64,000 nt of DNA from Acetobacter sacchari (GCF_017377715.1 NZ_JAFVMF010000015.1:1-64000), one strand, 5' to 3'; numbered from the stretch's first letter, positions 1-8,642 are shown. Numbers and translations: made by a program. Notes: a model not told the origin generated them from the sequence alone.

Positions 1-134
1 CGTCCACATCCAGAGCTTGAATCACATCAGACCGATTTTCCAAACAGGCTCTGAGAACTCGACCGCTCAGGCTCACGATATAAAAAAGAAATTCAATTAA
101 TTTTCTTAATAAATTCAAAAAAAAGAAATAGAAT
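1..134. other. Left-edge sequence, possible end of an insertion sequence
   Basis: The first ~55 bases are more GC-rich than the AT-rich tad genes that follow. Rightward, a short open frame ends in a TGA at 52-54. The stretch 37-54 (ttttccaaacaggctctga) resembles the outer end of an IS5-type element, in which a transposase stop lies close to a terminal repeat. Only one end is inside the window and no transposase motif is visible, so this is a guess. The remainder (about 55-134) is AT-rich and follows the stop of the last tad gene; I see no terminator hairpin in it. Confidence 0.2.
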
Positions 135-893
135 CTAACCGTGATGCACGCCATCGTAAATCGCTTTAGATTTTCCAGAAAAATACGTCCAGAATTTAGA
201 CATTTCATTTATAGCGCGAATAACGTCTTCACTTGGTTCGATATTTTCCAAAACGCGCATAGCGCGCTGACGTTGCCCATCTCCAACCAATATCAACGCA
301 TAATCTTGTCGCGCTCTCGAAGAAGTTTCACTCGTTTCGGCATACGGCTCAATAAAATTTATTGCCGCCTTAAATTCTCCCGAAAAAGCCAAAGATAACG
401 ATAAATTTACTACCGCAGAAACTTGCGCGGGATCTAATTCTATCGCGCGCCTATATATTGCCTGTGCCTCTGAATACCGACCAGATCCATCCAAACTGAC
501 ACCATAATCGTTCAAAATATCAAAATCTTTTGGATATTTTTGGTATAAATTTTTAAATATTTCGACAGCCCTATCGTTTTCCTTTTTCATATACAACTTG
601 CCTAAACCAACCTGCGCAATACGAGACGTCGGTTCCAAATTTATTGTATTTTTGTACAACTGTACGGCCGCTTCATATCTTCCCGCACTTTCGTGCACAT
701 TAGCGAGTTGAAGAAGAATTTCTACGTTACGAGGGTATTTTTTTTGAATTTTTCTTAACCTACTAATCGCGCTGTCTACATGACCACTATCGACTTCTAC
801 CTCCGCGACGGATATCTCATGCGGAATATCATCCCCGCGAATATTGCCCTGACAGCCACACAACACAGAACATAAAAATACATTTAAAAGCAC
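135..893 (-). CDS. tadD: TadD-like tetratricopeptide lipoprotein
   Basis: 252 residues. The N-terminus is a short lipoprotein signal with a lipobox ending VLCGC, so the mature protein is probably anchored in the outer membrane. The rest is a series of TPR-type helices (for example around residues 35-65, 70-100 and 135-170, with patterns such as GRYEAAVQLYKNTINLEP and GRYSEAQAIYRRAIELDP). In Tad systems TadD is the pilotin-like TPR lipoprotein that helps the secretin assemble. It is the last gene of the leftward tad operon, 37 bp after tadC. The gene is AT-rich compared with the rest of the window. Assignment rests on TPR content, lipobox and position; generic TPR proteins look similar. Confidence 0.75.
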   Translation of the reverse strand: MLLNVFLCSVLCGCQGNIRGDDIPHEISVAEVEVDSGHVDSAISRLRKIQKKYPRNVEILLQLANVHESAGRYEAAVQLYKNTINLEPTSRIAQVGLGKLYMKKENDRAVEIFKNLYQKYPKDFDILNDYGVSLDGSGRYSEAQAIYRRAIELDPAQVSAVVNLSLSLAFSGEFKAAINFIEPYAETSETSSRARQDYALILVGDGQRQRAMRVLENIEPSEDVIRAINEMSKFWTYFSGKSKAIYDGVHHG

Positions 894-930
894 AATGCGG
901 CGAGAACAAAAAAAACTCTCTCATTCATCA

Positions 931-1815
931 TTAACGCCCCAAAACATCCATGATCTTGATAACCGCGGGCCCTGCAATCACGATAAAAACACACGGCAGA
1001 AGAAAAATTATCATGGGAATCGTCAATAAAACTGAAAGGCGCGCGGCTTGAGTCTCAAATCGAATGAGATTCTCCTCCCGGATTTCCGCAACCAGGACTT
1101 TTACAACTGATCGAAGCGAGGCCCCCGTCTCCAGCGTTTGGATCAATGCAGAACTCAGCCGAAGCATTGCCGGAAGCCCCGTTCTCGCCCCAAGACCTGT
1201 TAGCGCGGCGGCGTGATTAGGGTTCACCTTCATCTCATCTACAGTCAACAGAAACTCTAACGCTGTTTTTCCATTGAGATATTTCATTTCCTTCGCAACG
1301 CGCTCCATACTGGTTTCCATACCCAATCCAGCATCGGCACAAATCAAAAACAAATCTAAAGCATCAGGTAGACCAGAATCCACACCTGACAAGTGGATTT
1401 TTTTCAGATAACCAAACATCATATCTGGAGTAATTATGCCCAGGACAATCGATGCGACAAAAGACATTTTTAAAACATTGAAAGACATATAACCAAATAT
1501 AAAAAAAGAAAAAAACACGATATCCACGCCAAAATTGAAACGATCTTTACAAAAAAATTTTCCAGCAATCGTTCCATCTTTGCCAGCTTGATGAGCACCA
1601 TTAGAGATATAATTTTTTTGGATGACAATACGTGCATATTTTATTATTTGCGTCTTAACTTTTGATAAAATATTATCATTTCGAGTCCTTACCTGCCCAG
1701 CGGAGCAAATTTCCATTAATCGATTCACTCTTCGTTGCTTATTTGTATTAATTCTTTCAATTGCGACTAAGAAAAATACAAAGACAATAAATATTTGTAG
1801 AATCAAAAAAATCAT
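931..1815 (-). CDS. tadC: TadC-like inner-membrane platform protein of the Tad pilus
   Basis: 294 residues, with an N-terminal hydrophobic segment (residues 1-20), a middle hydrophobic pair around 95-130 and a C-terminal hydrophobic hairpin around 260-290. The central T2SSF/GspF-type domain shows the usual LPDALDLFLICADAGLGMET pattern near residues 145-165 and GLPAMLRLSSALIQ near 215-230. TadB and TadC form the inner-membrane platform on which the ATPase TadA/CpaF acts during pilin assembly. It starts 1 bp after the end of tadB on the same strand. Length is normal for TadC. AT-rich codon use like its neighbours. Confidence 0.85.
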   Translation of the reverse strand: MIFLILQIFIVFVFFLVAIERINTNKQRRVNRLMEICSAGQVRTRNDNILSKVKTQIIKYARIVIQKNYISNGAHQAGKDGTIAGKFFCKDRFNFGVDIVFFSFFIFGYMSFNVLKMSFVASIVLGIITPDMMFGYLKKIHLSGVDSGLPDALDLFLICADAGLGMETSMERVAKEMKYLNGKTALEFLLTVDEMKVNPNHAAALTGLGARTGLPAMLRLSSALIQTLETGASLRSVVKVLVAEIREENLIRFETQAARLSVLLTIPMIIFLLPCVFIVIAGPAVIKIMDVLGR

Positions 1816-1816
1816 C

Positions 1817-2350
1817 TCAACGCAACACTCGCTTAGAAATCACCACCATAGATCCAATGCCTAAAAAAAACGAGGAGAATGCAACGTACATCAATCTTTT
1901 TCCTAAATCAGTTTCGTATAACACACGCATGTAATCAGGATTCATCAGATACATAACTATAGCCATGACTGGAGGCATTCCACCCAAAACATAGCAACTA
2001 GCACGCGCCTCCGACGCCAACGCCAGTGCCTTTTTTCTAGCAAAAATTCGTTTTTTTATGGACGCTCCAAAAATCTCCAACATCTCGGCCAATCCACCTC
2101 CCGTACTAATCTGTATTCCTATAACCGTGGAAAAAAATATGTACTCTTGAACATTAATATTACGTGCAACCTCTCTAAGCGAATCCCCCAGATCACGACC
2201 AACAACCGTGCTTGCAACGACCTCGCGAAAGAGTTCTTTAGTCGGAGAACTCGCTTCTCTCGAGACAATTTCTATAGACTTGATTAAAGAAACACCCACT
2301 TTGAGGTTGCGCGAAATCATCAAAACCACATCTGGTAATTGTTCAACCAA
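1817..2350 (-). CDS. tadB: TadB C-terminal part (separated by a frameshift)
   Basis: 177 residues corresponding to the C-terminal T2SSF domain of TadB: the EQLPDVVLMISRNLKVGVS motif at the very start, then STGGGLAEMLEIFGASIKKR near residues 85-105, and two hydrophobic segments at about 120-140 and 152-170. A complete TadB also has an N-terminal membrane region, and that is found just upstream in the adjacent frame (2407-2763). This reading frame stays open back past its apparent TTG start at 2350 to beyond 2414, and the extra residues (for example CRLYIHRAKRIYTAI) are exactly what joins the two halves in TadB. There is no convincing ribosome binding site for an independent start, so this part is probably made only if the frame is restored. 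Confidence 0.8.
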   Translation of the reverse strand: MVEQLPDVVLMISRNLKVGVSLIKSIEIVSREASSPTKELFREVVASTVVGRDLGDSLREVARNINVQEYIFFSTVIGIQISTGGGLAEMLEIFGASIKKRIFARKKALALASEARASCYVLGGMPPVMAIVMYLMNPDYMRVLYETDLGKRLMYVAFSSFFLGIGSMVVISKRVLR

Positions 2351-2406
2351 AATCGCGGTATAGATTCTCTTGGCACGGTGAATGTAGAGCCTACATGCGC
2401 AAAAAA

Positions 2407-2763
2407 TTAAAAAAGGGCTGAATATAAAAAAATACGAAAAAAATCTAAACTTAAAAAAATAGACAACAATATTACAGCAAATATGATTAATGCACTTTTC
2501 AAATAAAAATTCTTTGTAAAAATCGTTCCATCCAGGGAAGATCCATACAGAATTTTTCCGATAACATAAAATAAATTTTCGGAATTTTTATTTTTTATGA
2601 TTGACAGATCGTCTTGTATCACTCGAAAACTGGGTACGCTGCACACCTTTCCGATTCGGTAATATCTACCCTGCATTATATTGTTATTAGCTTTAACAGA
2701 AAAATATCCAACAGCAGACAGAACAAAAACCAAAAAAGAAAAAAGCCAAATTGAGTTTAACAC
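2407..2763 (-). CDS. tadB: TadB N-terminal part (ends early at a frameshift)
   Basis: 118 residues: an N-terminal hydrophobic segment (4-22), a soluble linker of about 60 residues, and the first half of a second hydrophobic segment (from about residue 88) that is cut by a stop codon. It matches the N-terminal layout of TadB but lacks the whole T2SSF domain. The stop lies in a run of six identical bases (2409-2414, T in the coding strand). One extra T there would continue the membrane helix into LIFCACRLYIHRAKR and then the C-terminal part, giving a TadB of about 315 residues, the usual size. The gene starts 6 bp after cpaF ends. Either a broken gene, a frame-switching gene or a sequencing error. 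Confidence 0.75.
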   Translation of the reverse strand: MLNSIWLFSFLVFVLSAVGYFSVKANNNIMQGRYYRIGKVCSVPSFRVIQDDLSIIKNKNSENLFYVIGKILYGSSLDGTIFTKNFYLKSALIIFAVILLSIFLSLDFFRIFLYSALF

Positions 2764-2769
2764 GATAAT

Positions 2770-4116
2770 TCATTCACCCAAGGCTGCATTCCAGCTTCTA
2801 TCTAGCTGAAAATATCGAAGTTTGTTATAAAAACTCGTTTTTATTCTAGATATTTTGTAACTTCCTCTTATGTGTCCATCTTGTCCTTCCCCATCCATAA
2901 CAAACGAAACGACATCATTCAGAACTACTATATCACCCTCGAGGCCGGACACGTCTGTAATTTGAACAATCCTTCTGACTCCGTCTCTATGTCGCTCTAT
3001 TTGCACCAAAAGATCAACAGCACCGATTATTTGAGCACGAATTGCATTCGGCGACAAACCAAGATTTCCCATTTGAACCATATTTTCAATTCTAGTAATA
3101 GCTTCCCGCGTATTATTTGCGTGAATAGTGGACATGCTGCCGTCGTGGCCTGTATTCATTGCCTGAACCATGTCAAACGCCTCCCCCCCTCTAACTTCTC
3201 CTATAATTATTCGGTCAGGACGCATACGTAAGGCGTTACGTACCAAATCCCTCTGAGTGACTTCCCCTGTCCCTTCAATTGACGGCGGTCTGGTTTCCAA
3301 TCTCACCACGTGAGGCTGCTGAAATTGCAATTCTGCAGCGTCTTCTACAGTAACCACTCTTTCACCTGGATCGATTAATTTCGACATCGCATTCATCAAG
3401 GTGGTTTTTCCGGAGCCTGTTCCGCCAGATATTATGACATTTAATCTACATTTTGCAGATATTTCTAATATTCTCGAAACCTGATGAGAACATCCTCCAT
3501 TTTCTACGATTGACTTAAAATCAATACTCCTTTTTGCGAACTTTCGTATAGACAAATACGGGCCATCTAATGCCAACGGCGGGAAAACTATATTCACCCG
3601 GGAACCATCAGAGAGTCGAGCATCTACCGTTGGGCTGGATTCGTCTATACGACGCCCCACTGCTGATGCGATTCTTTGACTCACCGCCATGAGATGCTTT
3701 TTATTTCGAAAGTTTACGTCTGTTTCTACAAGCGCTCCTTGTCTCTCGACAAATATCTTAAAAGGCCCGTTAACCATTATGTCTGTTATCTGGTCGTCAT
3801 CTAATAACGGTTGAATTGGACCGAGGCCCAACATATCATTAACTAGATCGTTCGCGAGTAATTTTTGCTCTCTAGCGTTTAGTTGAATTCTTTTTTCGTT
3901 TGCAATTTCGTTCACAACATGTTCGATTTCCGACATCAACCTGTCCGGCGGAAACTTGTTAATCGCAGCCGGATCAAGTTTTTCTAGACAAGCACTGTGT
4001 AATTCTGTCGCTTGAGCTGCATAGTCGAAATTTTGAACTTTTATTGCAACAACAGGATCTGACTGCTCCCTCGCAGTTCCAAGGATCTTCTTGCCAAATG
4101 TTCGCGCGCCGTTCAT
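2770..4116 (-). CDS. cpaF: TadA/CpaF secretion ATPase of the Tad pilus
   Basis: 448 residues. A hexameric cytoplasmic ATPase of the type II/IV secretion family that powers Flp pilus assembly. An N-terminal domain (about 60-200) carries the family motif LLDDDQITDIMVNGPFKIFV. The ATPase core has Walker A GGTGSGKTTL near residues 230-240, an Asp-box (VVTVEDAAELQF), Walker B-type RIIIGEVRGGEAFDM near 300-315 and a His-box (STIHANNTREA). All nucleotide-binding residues look intact. Its start overlaps the stop of cpaE by four bases (ATGA on the coding strand), which indicates translational coupling. AT-rich but fully open. Confidence 0.95.
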   Translation of the reverse strand: MNGARTFGKKILGTAREQSDPVVAIKVQNFDYAAQATELHSACLEKLDPAAINKFPPDRLMSEIEHVVNEIANEKRIQLNAREQKLLANDLVNDMLGLGPIQPLLDDDQITDIMVNGPFKIFVERQGALVETDVNFRNKKHLMAVSQRIASAVGRRIDESSPTVDARLSDGSRVNIVFPPLALDGPYLSIRKFAKRSIDFKSIVENGGCSHQVSRILEISAKCRLNVIISGGTGSGKTTLMNAMSKLIDPGERVVTVEDAAELQFQQPHVVRLETRPPSIEGTGEVTQRDLVRNALRMRPDRIIIGEVRGGEAFDMVQAMNTGHDGSMSTIHANNTREAITRIENMVQMGNLGLSPNAIRAQIIGAVDLLVQIERHRDGVRRIVQITDVSGLEGDIVVLNDVVSFVMDGEGQDGHIRGSYKISRIKTSFYNKLRYFQLDRSWNAALGE

Positions 4117-5360
4117 CGTTTAGTTCTTTCAGCATATTGTATGATTTTTTTTAGTAATTTTTTATCATTTCCAATTCTTTTGACACTTGCGATTGATGCC
4201 GCCTCTTGTGCCAAGGAAATGATTGCGTCCTTAAATGGTCCATCAACAGATGCAGCGGGCACACCAGATATCTCGGAATTATTTATCAATTTCGGTAGGT
4301 AAGGAAAAATAACATCTATCTTTCGTCCCACCCCCCCCTCTATCTCTCGTATCGAGAGTCCTCCCGGTTGCCCAGATTTATTCAAAACCAAAACAGGACG
4401 AGTTCCATGACTGCTAGAAAATGCCGATGAGATCTCTCTAATTGTATCACGCAGCCCAGGAAGCGTCGGATTCAGCACTATTATTTTCTGTTGACACAAA
4501 GCATTCAGTGAAAGCGAAAGATCATTTTTGAAATTTGGAACATCTATGACAATAAAATTGTATTTTCTTCTCACGACATCGATTAAATGCTGTGGTCCGT
4601 TTTCCGCCACAACCACGGATTCTGAAAAATCAACCTGACTACTTAATAAGTCGCATCGCTCCGCTACCTTCTGCGCGCTGCGCTCTATGAATAATTCATC
4701 AACGCGGTGCGGCGACTCGAATGCGGCGCGCAATCCATTATCCGTTTTCACACCCAGCAATACCGCGGCGGAGCCTTTATAGATATCACCGTCTACGGCC
4801 AGCGTGTAACGACGAGACACTTCACCTAAATACCACGACAGATTTGCCGCAATTGTGGTCGAACCCCCACCTCCTCGCGCTGACGTAACACCTAAGACAC
4901 GCCCTCCACGACTTACATCCGGCACGTAATCCCCTGTTGCCAAAAACGGCCCAAAAAACCGCACCACCATCGCACGCGTTAACGGTTTGTACAGGTACTC
5001 CGCAGCGCCAAGACCCCGTGTTACCAACCTATAGAAATTAGCGTCCTGGCGATCTCCTATGACAAGAACCTTCACATCAGGTTCCAATGTGGCAGCCAAT
5101 TCCTCCAGAATAATAATGGGTTGTTTTTCATTACTTACATCGACGATAAGAACTCTAGGACTACCGCCCCTCCGCAGTTTCTTTGCTGCCTCTTGACAGC
5201 GCATAGCTGCAACGGAGTACTGACCTGAACGAAATTCTTCCAAAACTTCACGAATGACCGTTTCGCTATCCTCATCTACAACGAACGCTTGAGCATAATA
5301 TTCTTGTACTGACGGCACATTCCCGCTATCGGGTTTATATTTTTTTTTAAATTCCATCAT
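4113..5360 (-). CDS. cpaE: CpaE/TadZ pilus localisation ATPase
   Basis: 415 residues. An N-terminal receiver-like domain (about 25-150) is followed by a MinD/ParA-type ATPase domain (about 155-400). TadZ/CpaE proteins place the pilus machine at the cell pole. The phosphate-binding loop reads GVTSARGGGGSTTIAANL: the glycines are there, but the usual lysine before TT is replaced by serine and the signature lysine by arginine. Such departures are known among TadZ proteins, many of which bind ATP weakly. A DxPN motif (VIDVPNF) stands at the Walker B position. It lies between the short lipoprotein gene (4 bp gap) and cpaF (4 bp overlap). Confidence 0.85.
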   Translation of the reverse strand: MMEFKKKYKPDSGNVPSVQEYYAQAFVVDEDSETVIREVLEEFRSGQYSVAAMRCQEAAKKLRRGGSPRVLIVDVSNEKQPIIILEELAATLEPDVKVLVIGDRQDANFYRLVTRGLGAAEYLYKPLTRAMVVRFFGPFLATGDYVPDVSRGGRVLGVTSARGGGGSTTIAANLSWYLGEVSRRYTLAVDGDIYKGSAAVLLGVKTDNGLRAAFESPHRVDELFIERSAQKVAERCDLLSSQVDFSESVVVAENGPQHLIDVVRRKYNFIVIDVPNFKNDLSLSLNALCQQKIIVLNPTLPGLRDTIREISSAFSSSHGTRPVLVLNKSGQPGGLSIREIEGGVGRKIDVIFPYLPKLINNSEISGVPAASVDGPFKDAIISLAQEAASIASVKRIGNDKKLLKKIIQYAERTKR

Positions 5361-5364
5361 TTCG

Positions 5365-5676
5365 CTATTGGTCCTTAGAGGAAGACCCTTGTGAATTTCC
5401 GACTTTACTTAGGGCTGCGTCTTGTAATGGCTTCACCTTTCCTTCTCTCAAACGTTTAACAGCATCAGCTCCCAACGAAATATCATGTTCTTGTTCATAT
5501 CTTCCGGAAGACAAATCTTCCGCGCTCTCTACTTGCAGAGTCAAATTTTTTGCGTTCGCACTCGAGGAATTCCATGAAAAGTTTGAGTACACCGGATCGA
5601 TTTGCGCGCATCCCCCGAATACCGAGCAAGACACACACAAAAGCAAATCACGAAGAAATATTACCATCGTCTTCAT
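5365..5676 (-). CDS. Short lipoprotein in the CpaD/RcpB position
   Basis: 103 residues from the ATG at 5676, which follows the cpaC stop after one base; a longer reading starts inside cpaC. The N-terminus is a lipoprotein signal with lipobox VFGGC, and the mature part (about 75 residues) is polar, with SLGADAVKRLREGKVKP-type sequence. In tad operons a lipoprotein (CpaD/RcpB) of roughly 200 residues normally sits between the secretin and CpaE. This one has the right place and targeting but half the usual length, and I see no clear CpaD motif beyond that. It is either a reduced CpaD or an unrelated secretin accessory lipoprotein. Confidence 0.6.
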   Translation of the reverse strand: MKTMVIFLRDLLLCVSCSVFGGCAQIDPVYSNFSWNSSSANAKNLTLQVESAEDLSSGRYEQEHDISLGADAVKRLREGKVKPLQDAALSKVGNSQGSSSKDQ

Positions 5677-5677
5677 A

Positions 5678-7093
5678 TTAGTTAACCATAAATCCAACAT
5701 TCAATTCATTATTACTATTATCGTCATCTTTATTTATGGTTTTCTCATAAAATTCACGGTCGCTGGCACTATGTTTAGCTTGAAATATTCTCTGATAATC
5801 TGAGGGCGGTGCCCATCCCGCATCCGGAGTTTTTAATACATCTGGATTTTGAACTGGACGCACAACATATGGAGTAACGATAATCACTAATTCACTTTGA
5901 TTGTGCTGAAAGCTGTTAGAGCGAAACAGCGCTCCAAGAATGGGTAAGCCTCCAAGTCCCGGCAATCCAAGATTTTGATTCGTCGTATTGTCCTGAAACA
6001 GCCCCGCGATAGCAAAGCTTTGCCCGCTTCCCAGTTCTACAGTCGTATCCGCACGGCTTACTGTAAGAGCAGGAATACTAATCGTAGAATTACCCTCTCC
6101 CATTTGCACAGCGCCGTTAGTTGACAATTGACTGACTTCCGGTCTGACATGCAGGTTGATTCTACCCGAAGTCAAAACGGTCGGCACAAAAGATAAGGAA
6201 ACTCCATACTGCTTAAATTGAACAGAGACTGTATTATTATAAGAGGAGACCGGTATAGGGTATTCCCCTCCCACGAGAAAACTGGCGGGTTCTCCGCTCA
6301 TCGTCGTAAGATTAGGCTCTGCCAGAACGTGGATAAGTTGATCCTGAGATAACGCATCTATTACCGTCTCAAGGTTCATTGAACGTCCAGCCACTTTGAA
6401 TTTTGACAGAAATGACAGACTACTCTGGTAAGATGTCATCGCAGCCAATGGATTTTGAGTAGCTATTCCAATTGCCGCGCTTGTTCCAAGAGCATTCATG
6501 TTTTCCCAATTCACACCAATCTCACGCACCAGTTGCCGGGACATTTCTACAACTTTTACTTGCAGGTTCACCTGCAGCGATCGATTTCCGCTCATATGAT
6601 TGTAGATATGGTCTTTCCCAACTTCGTCCTGAGCTTCTTCGGCGATTTTTTGCGCTTGCTCGGGGTCCCTCGCGTATCCATCCAAAATCATGCCATTGGG
6701 AAGCATCTTCGGCGTGACGGAATTTCCGAACTCTTTCGCAGAGATTTTTTTCGCTTGAGAAGCTGGATATTGAGCCGGCATTACCGTTACGTCATACTGC
6801 GCAAGCGAATGTCCAGCATCATCTGACGCAGAAATTGTTGTGTGACCAACCCCCGTTCCGAAGACAAACAGCGTCGAGGAGTTCGCCGGCCTCACTTCCG
6901 CAATTTTGGGATCAGCGGCAAATACGTTTCTTACCTGGTTTTTTAATTCTATTAAACGACCCGATCCAAGCTGTAGAACAATCCCCGTTGACGGTGTTTC
7001 GGCCTGTGCGCAAGCCCAAACCGAGACCGTCGCGCAAATGGAAAAAATGAGATTCGTACATATTCTTTTTATAATATATTCTTTAATTTTCAC
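5678..7093 (-). CDS. cpaC: CpaC/RcpA outer-membrane secretin of the Tad pilus
   Basis: 471 residues. A signal peptide (about 1-31, ending CAQAE) is followed by the pilus-type N-domain (IVLQLGSGRLIELKNQV, about 38-110), a BON-like stretch (MLPNGMILDGYARDPEQA) and the secretin core (about 170-420) with VNLQVKVVEMSRQLVREIG, LAEPNLTTMSGEPASFLVGG and the C-terminal signature ELVIIVTPYVV. It forms the ring through which the Flp pilus crosses the outer membrane. Its start overlaps the end of cpaB by 11 bp. The C-terminal tail after 420 is short and polar. All expected secretin elements are present. Confidence 0.93.
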   Translation of the reverse strand: MKIKEYIIKRICTNLIFSICATVSVWACAQAETPSTGIVLQLGSGRLIELKNQVRNVFAADPKIAEVRPANSSTLFVFGTGVGHTTISASDDAGHSLAQYDVTVMPAQYPASQAKKISAKEFGNSVTPKMLPNGMILDGYARDPEQAQKIAEEAQDEVGKDHIYNHMSGNRSLQVNLQVKVVEMSRQLVREIGVNWENMNALGTSAAIGIATQNPLAAMTSYQSSLSFLSKFKVAGRSMNLETVIDALSQDQLIHVLAEPNLTTMSGEPASFLVGGEYPIPVSSYNNTVSVQFKQYGVSLSFVPTVLTSGRINLHVRPEVSQLSTNGAVQMGEGNSTISIPALTVSRADTTVELGSGQSFAIAGLFQDNTTNQNLGLPGLGGLPILGALFRSNSFQHNQSELVIIVTPYVVRPVQNPDVLKTPDAGWAPPSDYQRIFQAKHSASDREFYEKTINKDDDNSNNELNVGFMVN

Positions 7094-7931
7094 TTTTTAC
7101 CTCGACCCGACCATTAAAGACGCGAAGAGCAGTAGCAGGCGCAACAGAGGACTTTGACCTGTTGTTATCAAAAAAATCGAAAGAAGATGAATCACTAACC
7201 AGATCTTTCTCTCCCACCCCATGGAAAGCCGATCGCAACGATAATGTTATTTTTCCTATTTTCGTCGCCAGGGACAGTTTTTGAGCCTGGATTGGTGTGA
7301 GTTCTAAAACAATATTTTTTGGATATTCTTCAGATTTGGAAGGATCTTTTCCTCGAACCAAACGCCGATCCACCGCGACGACGCGTATATCACTCAAGAT
7401 GATTTTGGACGTTGTGTTTTTTGGCCCGACACCTTCTGACGTATCAGAAACTGTCAGTATTACGTCAACAAAATCACCTGGCCAAATCAGGCCGCCCGCA
7501 GACGTTGCAGGATCAACTGCCACGGCCACGCCACGAAGCCCCGCCCCCAGTAGCGACGCAAGGAATCCACCTTCTCCCGGATGCACCACATCCTCAGCCC
7601 TGATTTGTGCCCCTTTTGGAATGGACACTCTCAACAGAGCTCCAGTCAGATCATGCCTGGACGAGTCCGATTCTACAATGGCGCCCGGAAACACAAACGA
7701 TTTTGGTGTCTGCACCCCCGCAAGATCCCCACTCTTTATGACTGATCCGGCATAAAGCTGATGTTCAGCCACCAAAACCGAAATTTTTGGCTCCGGCTTG
7801 ATCGTCGCAACGGCATCGTGAATTTGCGCTGGCGGCCGAGCCGCTGATTTGAGAAGTGCGTACAGCGACGTTCCGCCCAAAAAAAATATACATACATAAG
7901 GTATATATCTATGTATATTTTGATTTAACAT
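7083..7931 (-). CDS. cpaB: CpaB/RcpC pilus assembly protein with SAF domain
   Basis: 282 residues. One N-terminal hydrophobic segment (about 8-26) and then a periplasmic SAF domain (about 48-115: VLVAEHQLYAGSVIKSGDL ... VSIPKGAQIRAEDV), followed by the RcpC/CpaB domain with WPGDFVDVILTV near 155-165 and LELTPIQAQKLSLATKIGK near 225-243. CpaB proteins are thought to bind peptidoglycan or septate the secretin channel in Tad systems. Positioned between the prepilin peptidase (3 bp gap) and the secretin (overlap). Normal length. Confidence 0.9.
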   Translation of the reverse strand: MLNQNIHRYIPYVCIFFLGGTSLYALLKSAARPPAQIHDAVATIKPEPKISVLVAEHQLYAGSVIKSGDLAGVQTPKSFVFPGAIVESDSSRHDLTGALLRVSIPKGAQIRAEDVVHPGEGGFLASLLGAGLRGVAVAVDPATSAGGLIWPGDFVDVILTVSDTSEGVGPKNTTSKIILSDIRVVAVDRRLVRGKDPSKSEEYPKNIVLELTPIQAQKLSLATKIGKITLSLRSAFHGVGEKDLVSDSSSFDFFDNNRSKSSVAPATALRVFNGRVEVKSEN

Positions 7932-7934
7932 TAC

Positions 7935-8426
7935 TTACACCAAATGATTCACAACATATCCAACGACTATAGCGACCGCATAAGGAAGCGTCCCCTCGTC
8001 ATGAAGGCTTCGTGAGCTTGTTTCCGCATGATTTCGATGTATCTTGCGGCATTTCGCAATACGGACTACGTCACGCCCGAGAATGGGCAATAATTGATAA
8101 AAAATCGCTAATAACGCTCCCGATATTGCGATCCAAAACGCCACCCGCACAAAACTTTCTGGGGACAAAAGAAGACTCACACCCGCAAGAAGTTTCACGT
8201 CACCGCCACCGAGAAGACCCAGGCGCCAACATAAAAGCAGTACAATCAACGTCATAAGGAACGTCGCAACTCCAACCGCCCCACGTCCACTACAAAAAAA
8301 CGAGAATAATCCGAGGAGAAATAGCGTCCCCGACACGCGGTTCGGTATAAGCCGCGTCCGCCAGTCGGCGATCGCCGCGGCGCCTAGAAGAAGGAGAGCC
8401 GCGCCATTTACGAAAACGTGCAGCAT
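7935..8426 (-). CDS. cpaA: CpaA/TadV prepilin peptidase
   Basis: 163 residues, a small membrane aspartic protease (A24 family) that trims the Flp prepilin. The two catalytic aspartates are visible: one in AAIADWRTRLIPN (about residue 21) and one in the GxGD-type motif LLGGGDVKLLAG (about residue 76). Several hydrophobic segments span the protein. It follows the pilin gene by 18 bp and precedes cpaB by 3 bp. Codon use is intermediate between the GC-rich pilin gene and the AT-rich genes downstream. Confidence 0.9.
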   Translation of the reverse strand: MLHVFVNGAALLLLGAAAIADWRTRLIPNRVSGTLFLLGLFSFFCSGRGAVGVATFLMTLIVLLLCWRLGLLGGGDVKLLAGVSLLLSPESFVRVAFWIAISGALLAIFYQLLPILGRDVVRIAKCRKIHRNHAETSSRSLHDEGTLPYAVAIVVGYVVNHLV

Positions 8427-8444
8427 CTCCTGAATGACTATAAT

Positions 8445-8642
8445 TTAGCCGCCAGTGCTGCCAGGCGCACTTTTGACGTCAGTGGCAATCGTATTGAACA
8501 GAGACGTCAGGTTTGTGCCGAGCGTCTGCATCGCCGTGAACGCTACGACGGCGACGAGACCAGCGATCAGTGCGTATTCAATTGCAGTCACCCCCTCGCG
8601 GTCCCGAAGGAATAGGGTAGCCGCCCGCCAGAATTTCGTCAT
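8445..8642 (-). CDS. flp: Flp/Fap-type pilin
   Basis: 65 residues from the ATG at 8642, which has a GAGGG ribosome binding site a few bases upstream; an in-frame GTG at 8681 would add 13 residues but has no such site. Prepilin cleavage is expected at REG/VTAIEYALIAG, the class IVb Flp signature with Glu at +5 and Tyr at +6, followed by a hydrophobic helix (about 15-40) and a short polar tail ending in APGSTGG. It is the major pilus subunit and the first gene of the leftward operon, matured by the peptidase encoded next. Its base composition is like that of the GC-rich genes to the right, unlike the distal tad genes. Confidence 0.92.
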   Translation of the reverse strand: MTKFWRAATLFLRDREGVTAIEYALIAGLVAVVAFTAMQTLGTNLTSLFNTIATDVKSAPGSTGG

